DNA of 64,000 nucleotides from an uncultured Prochlorococcus sp. (GTDB lineage: Bacteria > Cyanobacteriota > Cyanobacteriia > PCC-6307 > Cyanobiaceae). Below, piece after piece: positions 1-9,034 of this stretch; position 1 is the first letter of the stretch; each line of letters begins with the position of its first letter. The position numbers and the translations under genes are program-made. The notes below the pieces were generated by a model that did no database searches, was not told the DNA's origin, and saw nothing but the letters and a program-made list of their open reading frames with translations. The stretch spans positions 186,001-250,000 of the forward strand of contig CACOMD010000001.1 of the NCBI GenBank assembly GCA_902628235.1, given 5' to 3'.

Positions 1-436
1 ATTTATCAGAGGTTTAAATTGGATAAAAAGGCTCAATGGAAACTATATTCTTTTTCTAATTAAAGATTCAAAATCATTAGAAATAATTTCAGATAGATTT
101 TTAATAAATCAAAAAGAGAAAAAACATTTAAAAGAATTCTTAGAAATAAGAAATTCTTTACTAGAAAATGAAAAGTCTTTTTATAAATTTTCTCCATCAA
201 GCTGGACCAATTTTATTGAAGAAAAGAATTTAGATACTGAAACCGTAAAGTTAATTATTTGTGATGGAGGTAAATTTTGGCGTAATTTTTTAAGATGGTT
301 GCTTACTTATAGATATATACAAAGTGACAAGAATGGAAAGATATTAAAAGAGGAGGGCTGGAAACCTGGGAAAGAGATGGGAGATGAGCTGAAAAGATTA
401 AGATTTATACAAATAGATAACCTAAGGAAGTATTAA
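1..436 (+). CDS. CCA-adding tRNA nucleotidyltransferase / poly(A) polymerase family, C-terminal fragment
   Basis: The frame is open from base 2 to the TAA at 434-436, giving about 144 residues of a gene that begins before the window. The tail WKPGKEMGDELKRLRF fits the 'G..PG..iG..l..l' element that closes the C-terminal region of class II nucleotidyltransferases (tRNA CCA-adding enzymes and poly(A) polymerases). The catalytic head is outside the window, so the exact activity cannot be decided. Its stop shares the tetramer TTAA with the stop of the convergent selD-fusion gene. Confidence 0.7.
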   Translation, partial: FIRGLNWIKRLNGNYILFLIKDSKSLEIISDRFLINQKEKKHLKEFLEIRNSLLENEKSFYKFSPSSWTNFIEEKNLDTETVKLIICDGGKFWRNFLRWLLTYRYIQSDKNGKILKEEGWKPGKEMGDELKRLRFIQIDNLRKY

Positions 437-2607
437 TTATTCTTAATATCCACTATCCCAACTTTATACCAACTGTTATCAAGATATTTCTCAAATTTCT
501 CACTACAACTTATTAATAAAGGACCACAAGTTTGTGGATCGCACAATAGTTTTTTTATTGTTTTCCCCTCTTCAGGAGTAATGCTGTTCCCCAGAACAAA
601 ATCAATGATTGGTTCATCATATTTGTATCTTAAAAAATCTAAAATTTTATAATTTTCCTCAAACAAGGAACTTTTAATTCCTTTATTTATTAAATCAATT
701 ACACCTGGATAAGCTTCAAATGAATTCAGATTCAAAACGACCTTGATATCTTCAAGATTTTCTTTTCTTCTATTTATATTAGTTGCCTGAATCATTTCAT
801 TCAGATGACCTAAAAATCCATAACCAGTAATATCAGTAGCTGCATTAACTATTTGAATTTCAAACTTTTCTTGAATACTGTGAATATTTTCAACTAATTT
901 TTGCTGACTAGAAACTAAATTTTTAAAAATCTCACCATAACTTTCATACACATTTGTATTTTGCATACATGCTGCAAAAAAAATACCCACTCCCAAAGGT
1001 CTTGACATTAGAAGAACATCTCCAGGCTTCATCCCATATTTATTCCAGGGGTTTTGGTCCGCTTTTAATACACCTTGTACTGATAGAGCCAGTTCAACTC
1101 CAAGAGTATAAGGCTTATGTGAATAATTTCTTGATTCAAAAGTATGTCCTCCTATTATTTCTGCTCCTAACTCATCAAAGATAGATCTTATACCATCAAG
1201 ACTTTGAGAAAAAATATATTTCTGAAAACCATTTTCAATCTTAGGAATTGATATTAAAACTTGTCCAGATATCAATTTGGCTCCGCAAGCCCATAAATCA
1301 GAACATGCATGTAATGCAGTGATTTTTGCATTTAACCAAGGATCACTTACTAGCGAAGGGAAACCATCTACACTCTCAAAAATAATATCTTTATCACTTC
1401 TATATATTTCAGAAGCATCTTCTGGGAATTCAGTAAATGCTTTTAACTGTGAATTTATTAATGATTCATTAAGTACATTTTGAGGAATTTTTGCAGCACA
1501 ACCCCTGCAATCCATAACATCAAAATTTGAGTTACTTTCATTAAAGTTCATCAAAGGTTTTTTGAATTGTTGCAAAAAGTTAGTATCTAAAATATTTTTT
1601 AAAACCCAAAACAGACGAGATGGACCTACTACTAATTTCCCATAAATAGCAAAAGCCATTGGTTGATTATTATTAAATAAATTAACTATTTGTAAACCGC
1701 GTTTTTGAGGGAACCATTTCCTCAAATCTTTATTAACAAAATCATTATTTATATTATTGCATAGAGTTTTAGATGATTTAACGGCTATTATCCCCGATGA
1801 TTTTCGTTTATTGATTCCAACAGAGGCACAATCACCTACAGCATATATATTTAAAAAATCTTTTGCTCTTAAATATTGATTAGTAATAATCCTACCTTTA
1901 TTATCTAATTTTAAAATATTATTTTTGATCCAAGAATGTGGACTATTACCAGTACATAAAAGAACTTTCTTATACTCAAAATTCATATCTTCCTTAATTT
2001 GAATTTTAAAAATTTCTAATGTTCTTAAAAATCTTCTTGAAATTTTTATTGGATTACAAGCTAATATTAATTTTCTATTTTCCCATCTTTTTCTTAATGC
2101 AAATGCAATTTCAATCGCACCAAGACCACTACCAGTTATCACGAAAGGTAATTCATTTTTAGTATCAAATGCATCCTCACTTTTTATAAATTGATAAGAT
2201 TGAAAAAAAGGTCTTATTGTGCAAGCAATATTTTTTTTCACTAATTCGCTAAATTCTTTAGAAACTTTTGTTGAACTTCCGCAGTTAAGAATAATTTTTG
2301 AGTATTCGAGAGGAGGTCTATTATTTAATATAATTTTTTGGTTATTGAATTGAATATCCTTAACCTCGCCCTTAATAAAAGAAATCTTTGCGCTATTTGC
2401 TAAATAAGAGATATCTATAAGACTTTGTTTTAAAGGGATTGATCGGGAAATAACAGATGGATACATCGAAGAATAAACTAAAGACGAATCTCTCGATATA
2501 ATTGTTATGGGAACATCTGGCATTAAATTAGGCTTCATTAGCCAATTTTTCATTAAAAGAGCGTTAGTGTGTCCACCTCCAACTAAAACAAGATGATTAA
2601 GAGTCAT
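433..2607 (-). CDS. selD: FAD/NAD(P)-dependent oxidoreductase fused to selenophosphate synthase (selenide, water dikinase)
   Basis: The 724-residue protein has two parts. Residues 1 to about 355 resemble a type II NADH dehydrogenase: a first dinucleotide fold VLVGGGHTNA near 7-16, a second VITGSGLGAIE near 156-166, and the FAD-contacting IYAVGDCAS near 254-262. From about residue 365 it is SelD, which makes selenophosphate from selenide and ATP. The active-site region reads CRGCAAKIP, giving Cys370 and Lys373 in the C-x-x-K arrangement, so a cysteine enzyme and not a selenocysteine one. A GDVLLMSRPLGVGI stretch and the NAATDITGYGFLGHL segment are typical of the family. The start ATG lies only 10 bases from the divergent mtnP start. 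No selA, selB or mnmH is in the window, so the use of selenophosphate is unknown; in such genomes it may serve tRNA selenouridine. Confidence 0.93.
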   Translation of the reverse strand: MTLNHLVLVGGGHTNALLMKNWLMKPNLMPDVPITIISRDSSLVYSSMYPSVISRSIPLKQSLIDISYLANSAKISFIKGEVKDIQFNNQKIILNNRPPLEYSKIILNCGSSTKVSKEFSELVKKNIACTIRPFFQSYQFIKSEDAFDTKNELPFVITGSGLGAIEIAFALRKRWENRKLILACNPIKISRRFLRTLEIFKIQIKEDMNFEYKKVLLCTGNSPHSWIKNNILKLDNKGRIITNQYLRAKDFLNIYAVGDCASVGINKRKSSGIIAVKSSKTLCNNINNDFVNKDLRKWFPQKRGLQIVNLFNNNQPMAFAIYGKLVVGPSRLFWVLKNILDTNFLQQFKKPLMNFNESNSNFDVMDCRGCAAKIPQNVLNESLINSQLKAFTEFPEDASEIYRSDKDIIFESVDGFPSLVSDPWLNAKITALHACSDLWACGAKLISGQVLISIPKIENGFQKYIFSQSLDGIRSIFDELGAEIIGGHTFESRNYSHKPYTLGVELALSVQGVLKADQNPWNKYGMKPGDVLLMSRPLGVGIFFAACMQNTNVYESYGEIFKNLVSSQQKLVENIHSIQEKFEIQIVNAATDITGYGFLGHLNEMIQATNINRRKENLEDIKVVLNLNSFEAYPGVIDLINKGIKSSLFEENYKILDFLRYKYDEPIIDFVLGNSITPEEGKTIKKLLCDPQTCGPLLISCSEKFEKYLDNSWYKVGIVDIKNN

Positions 2608-2617
2608 TTAACTTTCA

Positions 2618-3517
2618 ATGAATAGAGAACATTTATTACCTATTAAAGAATCAAAATTGGGGATCATTGGTGGGAGCGGTTTTTATTCTATAAGTGGGAT
2701 GAATTGCTCAAAAGAATTTGAGGTAGATACCCCCTATGGTAAACCCTCTGATGCAATAAGAATTTTTAATATTGGCAATTTAGAATTAGCTTTCATTGCG
2801 AGACATGGAAAAAATCATTCATTTAATCCAACTCAAGTTCCTTATAAAGCTAATATTTGGGCCATGAGATCAATTGGGGTTAGGTGGATAATAGCTCCAT
2901 CGGCCGTTGGTTCTCTTCAAGAACAAATACGTCCACTAGATATTGTTATACCTGACCAATTTATTGATAGAACAAATAATAGACCTGCAACATTTTTCAA
3001 TGAAGACATAGTTGCTCACGTAATAATGGCAGACCCTTTTTGTGTAAATTTATCAAGAATATTAAGTGATATTGGTGATAAAAATATTCCTTCAGGGAGG
3101 CAATTACATAGAGGAGGTACTTATTTAGCTATGGAAGGACCTGCATTTTCTACAAGAGCAGAATCTAATTTATATAGACAGTGGGGATGTTCAATAATAG
3201 GGATGACTAATCATACAGAGGCTCGTTTAGCGAGAGAAGCAGAAATTGCCTATGCTTCTCTTTCTATGGTGACTGATTATGATTGTTGGAATCAAAAACA
3301 AGAAGAAGTATCTGTTGAAATGGTAATTGAAAATCTTAAAATCAATACAGAAGTTGCCAATAAAATAGTATATGAGACAGCAAAAGTGATTGATAAAAAC
3401 AGACCAATAAGTAAAGCCCATCAATCTTTGAAAGATGGGCTAATGACTTCTAAGGAGAAAGCATCAAAAGATGCTCAATCTAAAGTTAAAATATTTACAG
3501 ATAATTACTGGAATTAG
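2618..3517 (+). CDS. mtnP: 5'-methylthioadenosine phosphorylase
   Basis: The 299-residue protein belongs to the purine nucleoside / MTA phosphorylase family and is expected to split methylthioadenosine into adenine and methylthioribose-1-phosphate. Visible motifs are the phosphate-binding GIIGGSGFY near residues 15-23, IARHGKNHSFNP, and GMTNHTEARLAREAEIAYAS followed by MVTDYDCW. The aspartates of TDYD favour a 6-aminopurine (MTA) over a 6-oxopurine substrate. The motif reads NHTEA where many MTAPs have TxPE or NMPE, so the exact substrate is worth testing. The gene is head-to-head with selD, leaving almost no intergenic promoter space. It is convergent with psbJ, with a 3-base gap. Confidence 0.9.
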   Translation: MNREHLLPIKESKLGIIGGSGFYSISGMNCSKEFEVDTPYGKPSDAIRIFNIGNLELAFIARHGKNHSFNPTQVPYKANIWAMRSIGVRWIIAPSAVGSLQEQIRPLDIVIPDQFIDRTNNRPATFFNEDIVAHVIMADPFCVNLSRILSDIGDKNIPSGRQLHRGGTYLAMEGPAFSTRAESNLYRQWGCSIIGMTNHTEARLAREAEIAYASLSMVTDYDCWNQKQEEVSVEMVIENLKINTEVANKIVYETAKVIDKNRPISKAHQSLKDGLMTSKEKASKDAQSKVKIFTDNYWN

Positions 3518-3520
3518 CGG

Positions 3521-3724
3521 TTAACCTCCTGCACCAACTCCATTATAAGATCCCGCAAAGAATAAACCCACAACTAAGATTGCGGCTATACCTCCACCAG
3601 TAGCAATAAGCCATAGAGGCAATGAACCTTCAGTCCATCTTCTTTCCCATGCAATTGCTGGTCTACCATCAGGTAGTCTGTCTTTTATTCTGCCGTCAGG
3701 GGCTTTAAGGCCTTTGTTACTCAT
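3521..3724 (-). CDS. psbJ: Photosystem II protein PsbJ
   Basis: This is a 67-residue single-span protein. A charged N-terminus ([20 protein letters not shown]) is followed by the transmembrane segment [20 protein letters not shown] and the PsbJ end [10 protein letters not shown]. PsbJ sits next to cytochrome b559 in PSII and affects electron flow at QA/QB. It is the last gene of the minus-strand psbE-psbL-psbJ series, 9 bases after psbL. The length is about that of other marine picocyanobacterial PsbJ proteins. Confidence 0.95.
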   Translation of the reverse strand: MSNKGLKAPDGRIKDRLPDGRPAIAWERRWTEGSLPLWLIATGGGIAAILVVGLFFAGSYNGVGAGG

Positions 3725-3733
3725 AATTAAAAA

Positions 3734-3853
3734 TTAGTTGAAGAAATAACTGGAAAATAAAATTCCCAAAACCAAGATAAAAAGCACGCCTAAATAAAGG
3801 CTGGTGCGATTAAGTTCAACAGGAACTTTATTAGGATTTTCGTTTATTTGCAT
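3734..3853 (-). CDS. psbL: Photosystem II protein PsbL
   Basis: I translated this directly from the minus strand: 39 residues, beginning [19 protein letters not shown] and ending [11 protein letters not shown]. This is the canonical PsbL sequence type, with one transmembrane helix, at the PSII monomer-monomer interface. It normally follows psbF immediately. Here the 110 bases upstream contain no psbF frame. psbJ follows 9 bases downstream. Confidence 0.96.
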   Translation of the reverse strand: MQINENPNKVPVELNRTSLYLGVLFILVLGILFSSYFFN

Positions 3854-3963
3854 GATAGAAAGATTGCAATTTGGATTTACTAAAAAATAAAGCCAAAGAA
3901 CTTCAATAATAAATAATTAGATATTTGATTTTAATCAATCAAACCAAATATCATATTATTCAT
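3854..3963 (-). other. psbE-psbL spacer in which psbF is expected but absent
   Basis: In cyanobacteria psbF (cytochrome b559 beta subunit, about 39-48 residues) normally lies between psbE and psbL. Here only 110 bases separate them. The frame opening right after the psbE stop reads MNNMIFGLID and stops. None of the three minus-strand frames shows the heme-ligand segment RWLAVH or the MQF tail of PsbF. The spacer instead holds a 12-bp stem and AT-rich sequence. Possible reasons are true loss, relocation or an assembly deletion. Confidence 0.75.
3920..3952 (-). terminator. Stem-loop after psbE, possible terminator or processing site
   Basis: Read on the minus strand the RNA forms a 12-bp stem: GATATTTGGTTT pairs with AAATCAAATATC around a 9-base loop, followed by the A/T-rich run TAATTATTTATTATT. 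One pair is G-U in the minus-strand RNA but would be A-C in the plus-strand RNA, which argues for function on the psb side. It begins 12 bases after the psbE stop. The stem is AT-rich and the tail is not a pure U-run, so partial termination, attenuation or RNA processing are equally possible. Confidence 0.45.
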
Positions 3964-4212
3964 CTATTGGGTTCGTAGATCTAATTGAGCTTTAGCATCA
4001 TATCTCTGTGTAACAACAGGAGCTTTTGATTCAGAAGCTTGGAAGTAGCTATCTGGTCTTGGAGTACCAAATGCATCATAAGCTAAACCTGTATAAACAA
4101 ATAAAAAGCCAGAAATAAAGATCGCTGGAAGTGTTACTGCATGAACAATCCAGTATCTGACACTGGTTATTATTTCAAAGAATGGGCGTTCACCCGTTGA
4201 ACCTGCGGCCAT
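3964..4212 (-). CDS. psbE: Cytochrome b559 alpha subunit PsbE
   Basis: This 82-residue protein has the PsbE signature: [20 protein letters not shown] with the heme-ligating histidine, then one transmembrane helix, then the lumenal segment [10 protein letters not shown]. It forms the PSII b559 heme site together with PsbF. A 139-base gap to ycf48 upstream suggests its own promoter. The usual partner psbF does not follow. The spacer to psbL instead contains a stem-loop. Confidence 0.97.
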   Translation of the reverse strand: MAAGSTGERPFFEIITSVRYWIVHAVTLPAIFISGFLFVYTGLAYDAFGTPRPDSYFQASESKAPVVTQRYDAKAQLDLRTQ

Positions 4213-4351
4213 AATATAAATTTAATACCATATGATCTTACAAGGAAAAATCCAATATCTGCGAAGAAATTTACATCTTGGTTACAGACAGTTGTTAATT
4301 GAAACCTAAACTTAATATTTTTTTAATAGCATTCTAAAAAAATTAATAAAT

Positions 4352-5368
4352 CTAACCGTCATATCTGAGGATGTATCCTCTTTCTCCAAGAATAAAGCCT
4401 TTAGTTTTATTTAGTTCATCTTTATTCTGGAAAACTATTTTTATATAGTTGGTAGGCAATTCAGAGGCTACTGGATCAGATTTCCAAGTTTGACCATCAT
4501 CATCGCTATATATTAAGGTTCCATTTCCTCCTCCAGCCCAAATATATCCCTTTGGATCCCATGCCATATCTAGATAGTTATAACCATTCAAAATTGGAAT
4601 TATAGGCTTACTCCAACTCTCTACATCATTACTGTCATTATTAAATCTAATTTCTGCCCCTCTAGAGAGCATCCATAAGTTACCATCCGGTGCATATCCA
4701 ATACTTTGCACTCTTTTACTACTTGCTCTTTGATGAGCGACCCAAAGATTACTTTTATTCTCAAGTGTAGAGAAAAAATTACCTAAACTACTGACACTTA
4801 CGTATCTCCCATCATCAGTTCTTCGTAAGTCGCGGATGCCACCAGATCCTGAAGAATCTACAACTATAGCTTCCCATGATTCACCACTATTTGAGGTTGA
4901 GTAAATTGCCCCAGCAGTAGTTGCTAATTCAGCAGAATCTTCTCCAATTGTGGAAACTAAGAATGGCTGCCCTGGTAACTTATTACCTAAAGATAATCTC
5001 GTCCAATTCTTGCCAGAATCATTGGTATGCATGACTAAAGATGGTTGTCCAATCAACCAGCCTTCATTTCCTTTGAAATCAATGTCAAGTAATCTAAAAT
5101 TTTCCTCACTAGATAGATTTAACGATCTCTCTTCCCAATTAATTCCTCCGTCATTAGTTTCTAAAATTAATCTGTTGGAGCCGACTAAAAATCCATGATT
5201 ATCATCAATAAAGTCAACATCTAGAGCATTTGCCTGATTTTCTAATTGTATTGAAACCCAAGGACTATTTTCTGCAGTTTTAACGGCTGAAGATGAACAG
5301 CTACTAAGCACAAAACATAGCACTGTTACAAAAATAAGATTAGTAAATCTAGAGAAATTTTTTTTCAT
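4352..5368 (-). CDS. ycf48: Photosystem II assembly lipoprotein Ycf48 (HCF136-like)
   Basis: The 338-residue precursor has a lipoprotein signal peptide: a basic start MKKNFSRF, a hydrophobic core, and the lipobox LSSC with the lipidated cysteine at 24. The mature part has repeated NDGGxxW / DSGKNW / NSGESW / DDGQTW motifs of a BNR-type seven-bladed propeller. Ycf48 binds the D1 precursor in early PSII assembly in the thylakoid lumen. Its position between rubA and psbE matches the conserved cyanobacterial assembly cluster. It starts 9 bases after the rubredoxin gene, so the two are probably co-transcribed. Confidence 0.95.
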   Translation of the reverse strand: MKKNFSRFTNLIFVTVLCFVLSSCSSSAVKTAENSPWVSIQLENQANALDVDFIDDNHGFLVGSNRLILETNDGGINWEERSLNLSSEENFRLLDIDFKGNEGWLIGQPSLVMHTNDSGKNWTRLSLGNKLPGQPFLVSTIGEDSAELATTAGAIYSTSNSGESWEAIVVDSSGSGGIRDLRRTDDGRYVSVSSLGNFFSTLENKSNLWVAHQRASSKRVQSIGYAPDGNLWMLSRGAEIRFNNDSNDVESWSKPIIPILNGYNYLDMAWDPKGYIWAGGGNGTLIYSDDDGQTWKSDPVASELPTNYIKIVFQNKDELNKTKGFILGERGYILRYDG

Positions 5369-5377
5369 TAGTTTATT

Positions 5378-5806
5378 TTAATGCAAAGAGTACAATGAGA
5401 GGAAACAAGCAGCCGCAAAAGCTAATCCACCGAAAATAAGTATGTTTTTTTGTCCAGCAGGCAAGCTATTAAAACCAAAACCATAAACTAAATTCTCTTC
5501 GAATCCACTTGGTTTTGACTTAGGTCCAATATCTTCAAAAAATACTTTACCAGCTCTACAAACTGGACATCTAAATGTATTAATATCTAATAATTCAAAT
5601 GAAGTATTCTGGGCAATACTTAATTTTTTATTTCCCTCGGACGGATCATAAATATAACCACAACTTCTACATTCGAATCTATTTTGTTCTAGATTAGTAG
5701 AAACTTCTTTGGTTTCTAATCCAAGAGGTACTTGAGATGAATTTTCATTCTCGTTATCGCCAACCAAATTTTCGTTATTTGTGGATGGTTTAATGTCTTC
5801 ACTCAC
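5378..5806 (-). CDS. rubA: Membrane-anchored rubredoxin RubA
   Basis: The 142-residue protein has an acidic, Asn/Glu-rich, probably disordered N-terminus (1 to about 42), then a rubredoxin fold with iron ligands Cys46, Cys49, Cys80 and Cys83 (CRSCGYIYDP...FRCPVCRAG), and a C-terminal transmembrane helix (about 119-138). In cyanobacteria and algae this protein is needed for accumulation of PSII and of its D1/cytochrome b559 subcomplexes. It heads the rubA-ycf48 unit and is divergent from ndhC, leaving a 74-base shared promoter region. Confidence 0.95.
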   Translation of the reverse strand: MSEDIKPSTNNENLVGDNENENSSQVPLGLETKEVSTNLEQNRFECRSCGYIYDPSEGNKKLSIAQNTSFELLDINTFRCPVCRAGKVFFEDIGPKSKPSGFEENLVYGFGFNSLPAGQKNILIFGGLAFAAACFLSLYSLH

Positions 5807-5880
5807 GATTTACGCTTTAATCTTTAGAAACTCTAAAGGATTTTAGTTAATTCAGTGAATTTTTCAAAAAAAATTTTAAA

Positions 5881-6243
5881 ATGTTTTCACTCCCCGGTTA
5901 TGAATATTTCTTAGGTTTTTTGCTTATAGCTGCTGCGGTGCCGATTTTAGCGCTTGTTACCAACCTTATTGTTTCTCCCAAAGGAAGAACTGGTGAGAGA
6001 AAATTGACTTATGAATCAGGGATGGAACCCATTGGAGGTGCTTGGATACAATTTAATATCAGATATTACATGTTTGCTCTCGTATTCGTTATATTTGATG
6101 TTGAAACAGTTTTCCTTTACCCTTGGGCAGTCGCTTTCAATAGATTAGGATTACTAGCATTCATAGAAGCTCTTATTTTTATTGCAATTTTAGTAATTGC
6201 ATTAGCATACGCATGGAGAAAAGGAGCATTAGAATGGAGTTAA
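5881..6243 (+). CDS. ndhC: NAD(P)H-quinone oxidoreductase subunit 3
   Basis: The 120-residue membrane subunit has three hydrophobic segments (about 9-30, 61-83 and 88-111). The family signature [40 protein letters not shown] is present, and I cite only its position here, about 41-80. NdhC belongs to the NDH-1 complex of respiratory and cyclic electron flow in the thylakoid. It begins the operon ndhC-ndhK-ndhJ, with only 4 bases before ndhK. Confidence 0.97.
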   Translation: MFSLPGYEYFLGFLLIAAAVPILALVTNLIVSPKGRTGERKLTYESGMEPIGGAWIQFNIRYYMFALVFVIFDVETVFLYPWAVAFNRLGLLAFIEALIFIAILVIALAYAWRKGALEWS

Positions 6244-6247
6244 AAAA

Positions 6248-6982
6248 TTGAACAATTCACTATCACCAAAAGCTATAAGAGAAATAAGAGAAGGTACCTG
6301 TAATCCTTTAGGTGCTCCTCAAGTTACAACTGACTTAAGTGAAAATATAATTCTAACAAGTCTAGATGACCTACATAATTGGGCTAGGTTAAGTAGCCTC
6401 TGGCCTTTGTTGTATGGAACTGCCTGCTGTTTTATCGAATTTGCCGCCCTTATTGGTTCAAGATTTGATTTTGATAGATTTGGTTTAGTACCACGTAGTT
6501 CACCTAGACAAGCAGATTTATTAATCGTTGCAGGTACAGTAACAATGAAAATGGCTCCTGCACTAGTAAGACTTTATGAACAAATGCCCGAACCAAAATA
6601 CGTTATTGCTATGGGTGCTTGCACAATAACCGGAGGTATGTTTAGTTCTGACTCAACAACTGCAGTTAGAGGAGTTGATAAATTAATACCTGTTGATTTA
6701 TATCTTCCTGGATGTCCTCCAAGACCTGAAGCAATTTTCGATGCTGTTATCAAATTAAGAAAAAAAGTAAGTAATGAAAGTGTTTTTGAAAGAAATAGAT
6801 CGGAACAGACTCATAGATACTTTACTATTGAACACAATATGAATTTGGTGTTTTCTGAAAATACCGGTGAATACCTCAAAAAACAGGCTGAAAAAACCCT
6901 TGACTCATCAAAAAATAAAGAAGTCATTGGTGATATTCAAGAAGATAGTAAAGAAACTATTTTTAATCAAAAAGATACCTAA
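6248..6982 (+). CDS. ndhK: NAD(P)H-quinone oxidoreductase subunit K
   Basis: This 244-residue hydrophilic NDH-1 subunit would carry a 4Fe-4S (N2-type) cluster. The cluster motif parts are visible as [21 protein letters not shown] and LPGCPPRPE. The conserved core runs to about residue 185, and a variable charged tail follows, as in other Prochlorococcus. The start is a TTG, 4 bases after the ndhC stop. No ATG lies upstream of the conserved [12 protein letters not shown] segment. Confidence 0.96.
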   Translation: MNNSLSPKAIREIREGTCNPLGAPQVTTDLSENIILTSLDDLHNWARLSSLWPLLYGTACCFIEFAALIGSRFDFDRFGLVPRSSPRQADLLIVAGTVTMKMAPALVRLYEQMPEPKYVIAMGACTITGGMFSSDSTTAVRGVDKLIPVDLYLPGCPPRPEAIFDAVIKLRKKVSNESVFERNRSEQTHRYFTIEHNMNLVFSENTGEYLKKQAEKTLDSSKNKEVIGDIQEDSKETIFNQKDT

Positions 6983-7510
6983 ATGGAAAAAGATAAAGAT
7001 AAATCAAAAGATGAATTACTTGATAAAAGAGGAGAAGTCAGTAAAAAGCTTTCAACTGATAATCTTGATAATGAATCTTTAGGTGAAGACCATATTGGAA
7101 TAGAAATAATTTCAGTAGAGCCTAAAAATCTTTATGATGTTATTGCTCGATTAAAATCCTATGGTTTTAATTATCTTCAATGTCAAGGGGGCTATGATGA
7201 AGGGCCTGGAAAGCGTCTCGTATCTTTTTATCATTTAATATCATTAGATGATATAAGCGAAACATTTAAAGTCAAGGAAATAAGAGTAAAAGTATTTCTT
7301 AATAGAGATTCTGATTTATCGATTCCTAGTCTATATTCTATTTTTAAAGGTAGTGATTGGCAAGAACGAGAAACTTATGACATGTTTGGAATTAATTATG
7401 TAGACCATCCTTGTCCTAAAAGATTATTAATGCCTGAAGATTGGAGGGGATGGCCTTTGCGTAAAGATTATATTCAGCCTGATTTTTATGAATTACAAGA
7501 TGCATATTAA
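6983..7510 (+). CDS. ndhJ: NAD(P)H-quinone oxidoreductase subunit J
   Basis: The 175-residue NDH-1 peripheral-arm subunit has the 30-kDa-subunit signature near its end: [20 protein letters not shown] and [15 protein letters not shown]. The first 30 residues are Lys/Asp-rich and variable. The ATG follows the ndhK stop with no gap. Its stop lies in the tetramer TTAA shared with the convergent yvcK-like gene. Confidence 0.96.
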   Translation: MEKDKDKSKDELLDKRGEVSKKLSTDNLDNESLGEDHIGIEIISVEPKNLYDVIARLKSYGFNYLQCQGGYDEGPGKRLVSFYHLISLDDISETFKVKEIRVKVFLNRDSDLSIPSLYSIFKGSDWQERETYDMFGINYVDHPCPKRLLMPEDWRGWPLRKDYIQPDFYELQDAY

Positions 7511-8904
7511 GATCTCATTTTTAATTTTTTATACATCAAAATAACTGCCCTAGCTAATTTTCGAGAATCATGCCTTAAAGTTGGTGTAATTCTTTTGGAA
7601 TATAATGAAGACTGTAAAACATTATAACCATCAGAGATTAATTTTCCTTTATCACAAATAACAGGTTCTGCTCCTCTAGAGCGATAATAATCAATTAAAG
7701 AAGATCGTTCGAACTCTCTTTGAGATAAGATTGAGTTAAAAATTCTTGTATTTACTCCAAAATTTAATAATTGTCTTTCTATAGATTTGATATGTTGAAA
7801 TACATCAAGTCCATCAGTTTCTCCAGGTTGAGTCATCAAATTACTTATGTAAATTTTAGGTGACTCATTTTTTAATAATGCTTCAACAATTTCTGGCACA
7901 AGTAAATTTGGTAATAAGGAAGTAAAAAGACTACCTGGTCCTAAAACAATTAAATCTGCTTCTCTAATAGATTCAATAGCTGCCGGTAGGGCTGGTGGGT
8001 TTTCTGGTATACATCCAATTCTATTGATTGGCTTTGAAGATTTACTTATTAGACTTTCTCCAAATATTTTTTCACCACTATCTAGTTCTGCCCACAACAT
8101 AACATCTATCCCCGTAGCAGGGATAACCTGACCTTGTACCGATAAAACTTTGCTGGAGGCTTGCACTGCTTTTTCTAAACTGCCAGTGATTGTTGTTAGA
8201 GTTGATAAAAATAGATTCCCAAAAGTATGCCCCTCTAAACCATCTCCACGAGAAAATCTATATTGAAATAATCTAGTAAGCATTGGTTCTTCATTTGATA
8301 AAGCAGCTAAACAATTTCTTACATCACCTGGAGGTTGGACACCTAATTGCTTCCTGAGTACTCCGCTACTACCTCCATCATCAGTAACCGTAACAATTGC
8401 TGAAATGTTACTACTATAGTTTTTTAATCCCTTTAAAAGTGTAGATAAACCTGTCCCACCTCCAATAGCAACTATATTTGGACCTCTACTCAATTTACTT
8501 TTCACTCGCAGAGCATCAACTAAAAATGTATCTTTTTGAGGAACTAACGCCTTTTGGATAGAATTAATACTTCTATTTTGGCCTACTCCAATCAATAAAA
8601 TTCCTATTAACAAAACAATAGGGCCAAGTACAGAGACAGGTAATATACTCGTAATGCTACTCATTAACCAAAAAAATATCTCAATTAGCCAATAAAGAGG
8701 CCTTAGATTTGTCCATATTGCTACACCTAGAAGAGTTGTTATAACTCCTATCCCAGAGGTAATCATCCATCTTTTTATGACAAGCCCAGGTAATAACCAG
8801 CTAAAAATCCGTAAAAACTGACTCAATATTCGAAAATTTGATTTATTTATTATCGAAATAGTCCTTCTTAATTTTTTCCTTTTTCTTTTTCCCTCTGTTT
8901 TCAT
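7507..8904 (-). CDS. Membrane-anchored YvcK/CofD-like protein
   Basis: The 465-residue protein has a basic N-terminus and two or three membrane spans (about 45-65 and 73-108), then a CofD/YvcK-type domain starting [18 protein letters not shown] (about 143-160). Further family motifs are [31 protein letters not shown] and [16 protein letters not shown]. Homologues in Bacillus (YvcK/GlmR) bind UDP-GlcNAc and control carbon flow into the cell wall. The cyanobacterial role is not settled. Bacterial YvcK usually lacks the membrane part, so the anchor is a lineage feature. The gene is divergent from the MCE transport unit. Confidence 0.85.
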   Translation of the reverse strand: MKTEGKRKRKKLRRTISIINKSNFRILSQFLRIFSWLLPGLVIKRWMITSGIGVITTLLGVAIWTNLRPLYWLIEIFFWLMSSITSILPVSVLGPIVLLIGILLIGVGQNRSINSIQKALVPQKDTFLVDALRVKSKLSRGPNIVAIGGGTGLSTLLKGLKNYSSNISAIVTVTDDGGSSGVLRKQLGVQPPGDVRNCLAALSNEEPMLTRLFQYRFSRGDGLEGHTFGNLFLSTLTTITGSLEKAVQASSKVLSVQGQVIPATGIDVMLWAELDSGEKIFGESLISKSSKPINRIGCIPENPPALPAAIESIREADLIVLGPGSLFTSLLPNLLVPEIVEALLKNESPKIYISNLMTQPGETDGLDVFQHIKSIERQLLNFGVNTRIFNSILSQREFERSSLIDYYRSRGAEPVICDKGKLISDGYNVLQSSLYSKRITPTLRHDSRKLARAVILMYKKLKMRS

Positions 8905-9034
8905 TAATCCTTAGGATTTATTTATACATTAATCTAATATTAATTTATAAATCAAATTAAATGATACTTTCCTTATTCTTTAATAAAGGCAAAATATAAA
9001 AGTATGTTAATTTTATTTTGTAAATTTATTTATT

